Assembly: GCA_002005505.1 (NCBI GenBank)
Contig: MVGU01000843.1
Location: forward strand, 35,001-45,000
Reading direction: 5' to 3'
Length of the DNA: 10,000 bases
Source: Botryococcus braunii
Lineage: Eukaryota > Chlorophyta > Trebouxiophyceae
The translations under genes were made by a program, and so were the position numbers. This document shows, in pieces, positions 1-10,000 of this stretch. Every line of letters begins with the position of its first letter. Positions within the stretch are counted from its first letter, which is position 1. The notes beneath the pieces are model-generated. The model worked only from the letters and a program-made list of their open reading frames with translations, searched no databases and had not been told where the DNA came from.

Positions 1-393
1 GGTCTGGTTGCGGAATTTGCACATCGATCTGAACTGAACTCAGAACAGAACTAGTAGGAACAAGTGGACGAACCGATAGAAACGCGGAAACCAATTTTGG
101 GCTAGACGCAGAGACTTAAGAGTTTGTGGAGGCCGTTAGTGTTCTTGCTCCTGCAGCTGCTGTTGTGCTTACACCGTTGTGCGTTCAATGTACACCCAAT
201 GGGGACGGAATTTGTGGTCTTGTTTAGGAGGCCTTCGTTGGGAGCCATAAAGCTCCTATTCTAGAAGTGCTGAGCAATGATGACCACCGGCGGTGCAGCC
301 TTTTGATTGTTTATAAGGACCGGCAGGCAAGAGGAATTTTGAGGGCCTAGCTGCACACAAGGGCTTGATCCTCGATCCCAATGAGGAATCCTC

Positions 394-394
<1 letters not shown>
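1..394. other. Region without a recognised feature
   Basis: Moderately mixed sequence with stop codons in all frames and no ORF of note. No repeat or RNA gene was recognised. It may be intergenic or part of a neighbour's untranslated region. Confidence 0.4.
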
Positions 395-480
<86 letters not shown>

Positions 481-778
481 GGAGTGGACCAGGTTTAGGC
501 AGCTGCGTCTGATGCGGGTTGCCTCGGATTATGAGTCACAGATGTGCATGACCCATTATGCAACAGGTGTGGGTCGTGCCTTGTCGAATTTTTGTACCAG
601 ATCGTCAAAGTTTTGGGAGAGTTTATGCGATGCGTTTGTCAGAGAAGAGGAGATACCCCGGGTCTTCTATGCTCTAAGGCCCTTGAAAGGAGCGGCAATC
701 CGCGTTATGGACATGCACGTCTGGCCAAGACTGCCCGTCCCTGTCCAGAGCTACTTCAGCATGTGGAGCGAAATGTAG
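365..778 (+). other. Unassigned ORF running through the GT array
   Basis: This open frame of 137 codons includes a Val-Cys repeat made by the GT array, so that part is an artefact. The 99 residues after the array are of ordinary composition with several aromatic residues, but I recognise no family or motif. It lacks a convincing start context. It may be chance, or a degenerate exon or 3' end of a plus-strand neighbour. Confidence 0.12.
395..478 (+). repeat. (GT)42 microsatellite
   Basis: Eighty-four bases of uninterrupted GT. The lack of any interruption suggests an actively mutating array. Confidence 0.97.
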
Positions 779-1240
779 CAGCCTGTTGTCATGAGCAACC
801 TTAGATTCTGCTCCAGCAGGAGGAAGCATGAAGCAAGACATGTGCAAAGTAGTTGAAAACAGTAAAATGTTAGCACATCACCTTGTACCTTCTGGGAACA
901 CGGTGATAAAGAGAAATTTGAGATGGGTGAGGTAACAATGCGAACTGTAGTTATGTAGGCACTTCCTCCCCGGTTTGTGTAGGACCTGCACTGGTCATGC
1001 TGTCGACTCATGCACAGTTGCACTGGTAAAACTTTCAGCGGGCATGGATCAGTGCAATAGATTTGCTCAAGGTGTTGAATTGTTTGAACTAATCAAGTCT
1101 GCAGCATCAAGTCTTCCATCTCATTCCTCCGACTCCTGGGAAACATATTTCGATTACCCTGAATGATTCATGTTTGCTATAACGCCCAAACTCTGTGACT
1201 GCTTGGTTTAACGTGTCTGCAGATGCTCAATCCCCCTGAG
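779..1240. other. Region without a recognised feature
   Basis: Short ORFs only, none with recognisable content. This side lies beyond the 3' end of the PLP-enzyme gene. No AATAAA is seen on the minus strand between 1763 and about 1200, so the 3' end of that transcript cannot be fixed. Confidence 0.35.
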
Positions 1241-1244
1241 AGAC

Positions 1245-1404
1245 AGAGATACGCACGCGCATGCGCACTGCCACACATGCACGCTTGCGCTTACACGTGC
1301 CACCTGGCGCGCATCCACACACACCCACAGATAAATACACGCGTGCATGCACGCACACGCACCCCCCTCCAGCACACGCACACGCCCACGCACACGCGCA
1401 CGCC

Positions 1405-1408
<4 letters not shown>
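1245..1408. repeat. Degenerate CA/CG alternating purine-pyrimidine block
   Basis: This is a stretch of CA, CG, TG and GC dinucleotides (for example CACGCGCATGCGCA) leading into a pure CA array. It looks like a decayed, older part of the same array and has Z-DNA-forming character. It lies downstream of the minus-strand stop codon and may be in the 3' untranslated region. Confidence 0.7.

Positions 1409-1474
<66 letters not shown>
1409..1474 (+). repeat. (CA)33 microsatellite
   Basis: Sixty-six uninterrupted bases of CA, contiguous with the degenerate block on its left. It lies 290 bases past the stop codon of the PLP-enzyme gene. Confidence 0.97.
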
Positions 1475-1476
<2 letters not shown>

Positions 1477-1763
1477 AGCCCACATGCATGTAAGTAACAG
1501 TTTCAACGAGAAGTAGGGGAACCAGACATTTCGTACTACAAACCCAATTTCCAGGATGTAGCGATCTGTTAATCCACAAAGCTCGCTACCTATCCCCATC
1601 CCTGCCTCCTTCCTTCCTAATACATTCTTTTGCTTCCTAATCCACAACGCTACTCTTCCTAAGGCAACCCCACACGTGAATATACCATCTCCCACTCGAG
1701 GCCCTCTTTCCAAACAACCATCTGCAAACTGGTGAGCCCTGCTCTTCAAGTGGCTGATCAGTC

Positions 1764-7918
<6,155 letters not shown>

Positions 7919-8743
7919 GGCTTCTTTGAGGAGATTGCTCAGTCACCTGGGCTTTGTCCACGAGCCCCTATGTCCACAAACCTGAGCCACATGCGCACAG
8001 CAGTGTCATGGCTGGCTATGGACTACAGCCAGAGAAGGGTCAAAGAAGCGTTGGGTAGGTCTGGGAGGAGCGCAGCACCCTCCGAGCATTGCCACTGTTA
8101 CGCAGGACGCTGCTCTCAACTGTGTTCATCCGTGAGGAGTCCGTGTCAGATATCACCGCATGAGTGGGATCATACGTTGCTTCGCAGGGCACGTCACCTA
8201 TCTGCACGAGACTGCCAGTATCAAAACAACACCACCATGCCTGTCTCCGTATGTCTTTCGCTGACCAGGCTGCGACATGTCATAACCAGTTTGATGAAAT
8301 GAGAGACATCTAATCAATTGAATTGGGCAGGAATAAGGTACGGTGAGAGCCGTCTTGGCCGGTGGTGCGCTCGACATGCCCCAGCGGGAAATCAGTCAAC
8401 CTGACAGGAAAGATAGCCCAAGTTTTCCATGTTTAACCAGATTTGATAATAACTAACAGTTTTCAAAGTCACCTGCTTGCATGGAAGGAGGGTAAAGCCC
8501 CCTGTGAGCACTGAAGCTGATCCTGTCTGGCAAGTTGTGCCGTTAAGCCCCGAATTCCCAAACTGGATAAACCTTTACGGCTATTTGGAAGACTGCAGCT
8601 GGAAGAAGTCCAACTTCATGGACTTGGAGTGCGAATGAGCAATGAGAAGGCGCAATGAGCATGTAATAGGTTCTAGGTAGCAGTACAGTCGTTATTCGGA
8701 TTTGGCAGATCAGGGAGCAAGCAAATTCAAAATCGAATGTCCA
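7919..8743. other. Upstream region of the PLP-enzyme gene
   Basis: This holds the 5' flank of the minus-strand gene. An in-frame stop occurs at 7945-7943. I see no TATA-like box at a convincing distance and cannot place the transcription start. A plus-strand open frame of 180 codons (7760-8302) is antisense to exon 1 over its first 53 codons. It shows no recognisable content. Confidence 0.4.
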
Positions 8744-8781
8744 CGACGCCATGGGTCGGCGGCGTCGCCGACTCGGCGACG
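8744..8781. repeat. Nested GC-rich inverted repeats
   Basis: CGACGCC at 8744-8750 is the reverse complement of 8761-8767. CGTCGCCGA at 8763-8771 pairs perfectly with TCGGCGACG at 8773-8781 around one base. The two hairpins share bases, so only one could form at a time. They lie about 830 bases upstream of the start codon. Confidence 0.8.
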
Positions 8782-9132
8782 ACGTGCGAGTACTTAAGTA
8801 GCAGTGTCCACGGTACAGCTGCCTAGCATCGACGCCCAAGATCAGTCGGCTAGCTGCGGATGACATACGATACGATAAGCTACCCTAACGGCTGAGCTCA
8901 TTCTGAAAATTCTATCAGCACTGTCATACATTGCAAAAGATAAGGCCTTTGATTAGGCATCCCCATGAGATCAAAGACGTGAAGGCACGTTGGTTTGGCA
9001 ATGCGCGTTCTAGTTTGACGGGCCAACGTGTTCCTTAAAGGCTTCAAAGGTCACTGTGGTGTGACATGGAAGAATTTTGGTTGAAGGTTTGTTTGGCAGC
9101 TGTGGTGCTGGTGTGCCCTAATCTGTAGCCTG

Positions 9133-9384
9133 ATGCATTTCGTGGCCTGTACGAGGTCGGACCTGAACCCGGCGGACATTTCTGAAAGCAATCGTTGGGT
9201 TTACAGGTTTACTTGTATGGATTGCGTCCATTTACAAGGATATGTCTGCGTCATATCCCCGGTAGGCAATCCGCGTTGCTCTCCGTATTACCGCCTGAGT
9301 CGCCCTGGTATCCAATGCTTGGGTTGCCATACGGGCTGTCCTGAGAGTCACGTGAAATTACTTTACGTTGGTTGGAAAGGCTAG
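9133..9384 (+). other. Unassigned small Cys-rich ORF
   Basis: Eighty-three codons, Met to stop, with eight cysteines. Six fall in CMDC, YVCV, RCSP and CLGCHTGC, a spacing that could bind a metal. The YRFTCMDC stretch faintly recalls the start of GIY-YIG endonuclease domains of Penelope-type elements, but the rest does not match. No homolog is recognised and no splice context is evident. It may be a fragment of a mobile element or chance. Confidence 0.2.
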
Positions 9385-9490
9385 GAGGGTGAGGAGGAGG
9401 AGGGGGGGGCATAGGAGGGTGAGTTTGAGGAGGGGGGAGGCTAGGATGGTGAGGAGGAGAAGGGGGGGCCGGGCATTCGAGGGTGAGTTT
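9379..9490. repeat. Two-copy tandem repeat, 60-base period
   Basis: GGCTAGGA.GGTGAGGAGGAG starts at 9379 and again at 9439, followed in both by a G-run and GAGGGTGAGTTT. The plus strand is very G-rich. Confidence 0.75.
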
Positions 9491-9499
9491 TACGATCGC

Positions 9500-9879
9500 C
9501 CGTGTCATTGCGCGGCAATTGGCGGCGCGGCTCCCTTATGGGGGGGTTGGCGTTGGATTTTAGGGTTATGGGGTTTTTTGCGGTGAGGGCGGTGTGATTT
9601 CCTCGTATGTAACATATACAGGGTGTCACCCTCACCTGTTTCCCCCGCTATGTCCGCCGTGAATGTTGTTCAACCCGGCGGCCAGATTCAGTGCAGCTTC
9701 ATATTTCCCTGGCAATCCGGCCCTGCATTCGTTCCAGGAGGGTGTTTAATGCCTTTGGTGTCTACAGGAGGTATCTGGGGACTGCGGGAGAGCGGGTACC
9801 ATCCCTGACTCCATTGGGAACCTAGGGTCGGATGGCTTTGTGTCTTATGTTGAGTACGCAATAAAGATGCCTATGAATG

Positions 9880-9884
<5 letters not shown>
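9500..9884. other. Region without a recognised gene
   Basis: Mixed sequence with only a 61-codon frame of no recognisable content. An AATAAA occurs on the plus strand at 9860-9865, 20 bases before the AC array. Without a gene ahead of it, this cannot be called a polyadenylation signal. Confidence 0.35.

Positions 9885-9962
<78 letters not shown>
9885..9962 (+). repeat. (AC)39 microsatellite
   Basis: Seventy-eight uninterrupted bases of AC near the end of the window. Confidence 0.97.
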
Positions 9963-9965
<3 letters not shown>

Positions 9966-10000
9966 TGGACACACTGCAGAGGTTTTCTGGCAGAACCTGG

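Noticed and set aside
1223..1579. His/Thr-rich and Val-Cys-rich frames on both strands
   Set aside because: They are translations of the CA array and its degenerate flank, not proteins.
8543..8866. Minus-strand frame of 107 codons upstream of the gene
   Set aside because: No family or domain is recognised, and an Arg run comes from the GC-rich hairpin. Chance is sufficient.
9558..9575. Telomere-like TTTTAGGG motif
   Set aside because: It occurs once only, with no tandem continuation.
9860..9865. AATAAA polyadenylation signal on the plus strand
   Set aside because: There is no supported plus-strand gene in front of it, and a six-base motif is expected by chance.

Overview
The window looks like nuclear DNA of an intron-rich eukaryote. 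It holds one clear protein-coding gene, on the minus strand, split into eight exons (7918 down to 1764). The seven introns run from 478 to 871 bases, with a mean of 689. They start with GT, end with AG and join in matching phases. The spliced reading frame is 1332 bases, giving 443 residues plus a stop. Long (CA/GT)n arrays, homopurine tracts and homopolymer runs fill the non-coding parts. Long introns around small exons, this microsatellite load and a bacterial-type PLP enzyme would fit a stramenopile such as a brown alga. That placement is inference and nothing in the window proves it.

The gene encodes a PLP-dependent class V aminotransferase-fold protein of the cysteine-desulfurase-like group (NifS/SufS relatives, closest in feel to the VC1184-type subfamily). 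The PLP-stacking His, the pyridine-nitrogen Asp, the Schiff-base Lys and the substrate-carboxylate Arg can all be placed. The Asp-to-Lys spacing of 26 equals that of E. coli SufS. No cysteine lies where desulfurases carry their catalytic Cys, and Ala replaces the PLP-contacting Gln. The true reaction is therefore unknown and may not be desulfuration.

Layout from low to high coordinates: 1-1763 has no recognised gene, a (GT)42 array, an unassigned ORF running through that array, and an alternating purine-pyrimidine block ending in (CA)33. From 1764 to 7918 lies the eight-exon gene. Its introns hold nearly all the odd structure: compound microsatellites, a 205-base homopurine run, perfect hairpins, duplicated segments and a duplicated splice acceptor. 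From 7919 to 10000 is the upstream side of the gene. It has no recognised gene, and contains a nested GC-rich hairpin, an unassigned Cys-rich ORF, a 60-base tandem duplication and a terminal (AC)39 array.

Only one gene is supported, so no operon or multi-gene system can be described. The most interesting features are the enzyme's missing catalytic residues and the unusual intron architecture.
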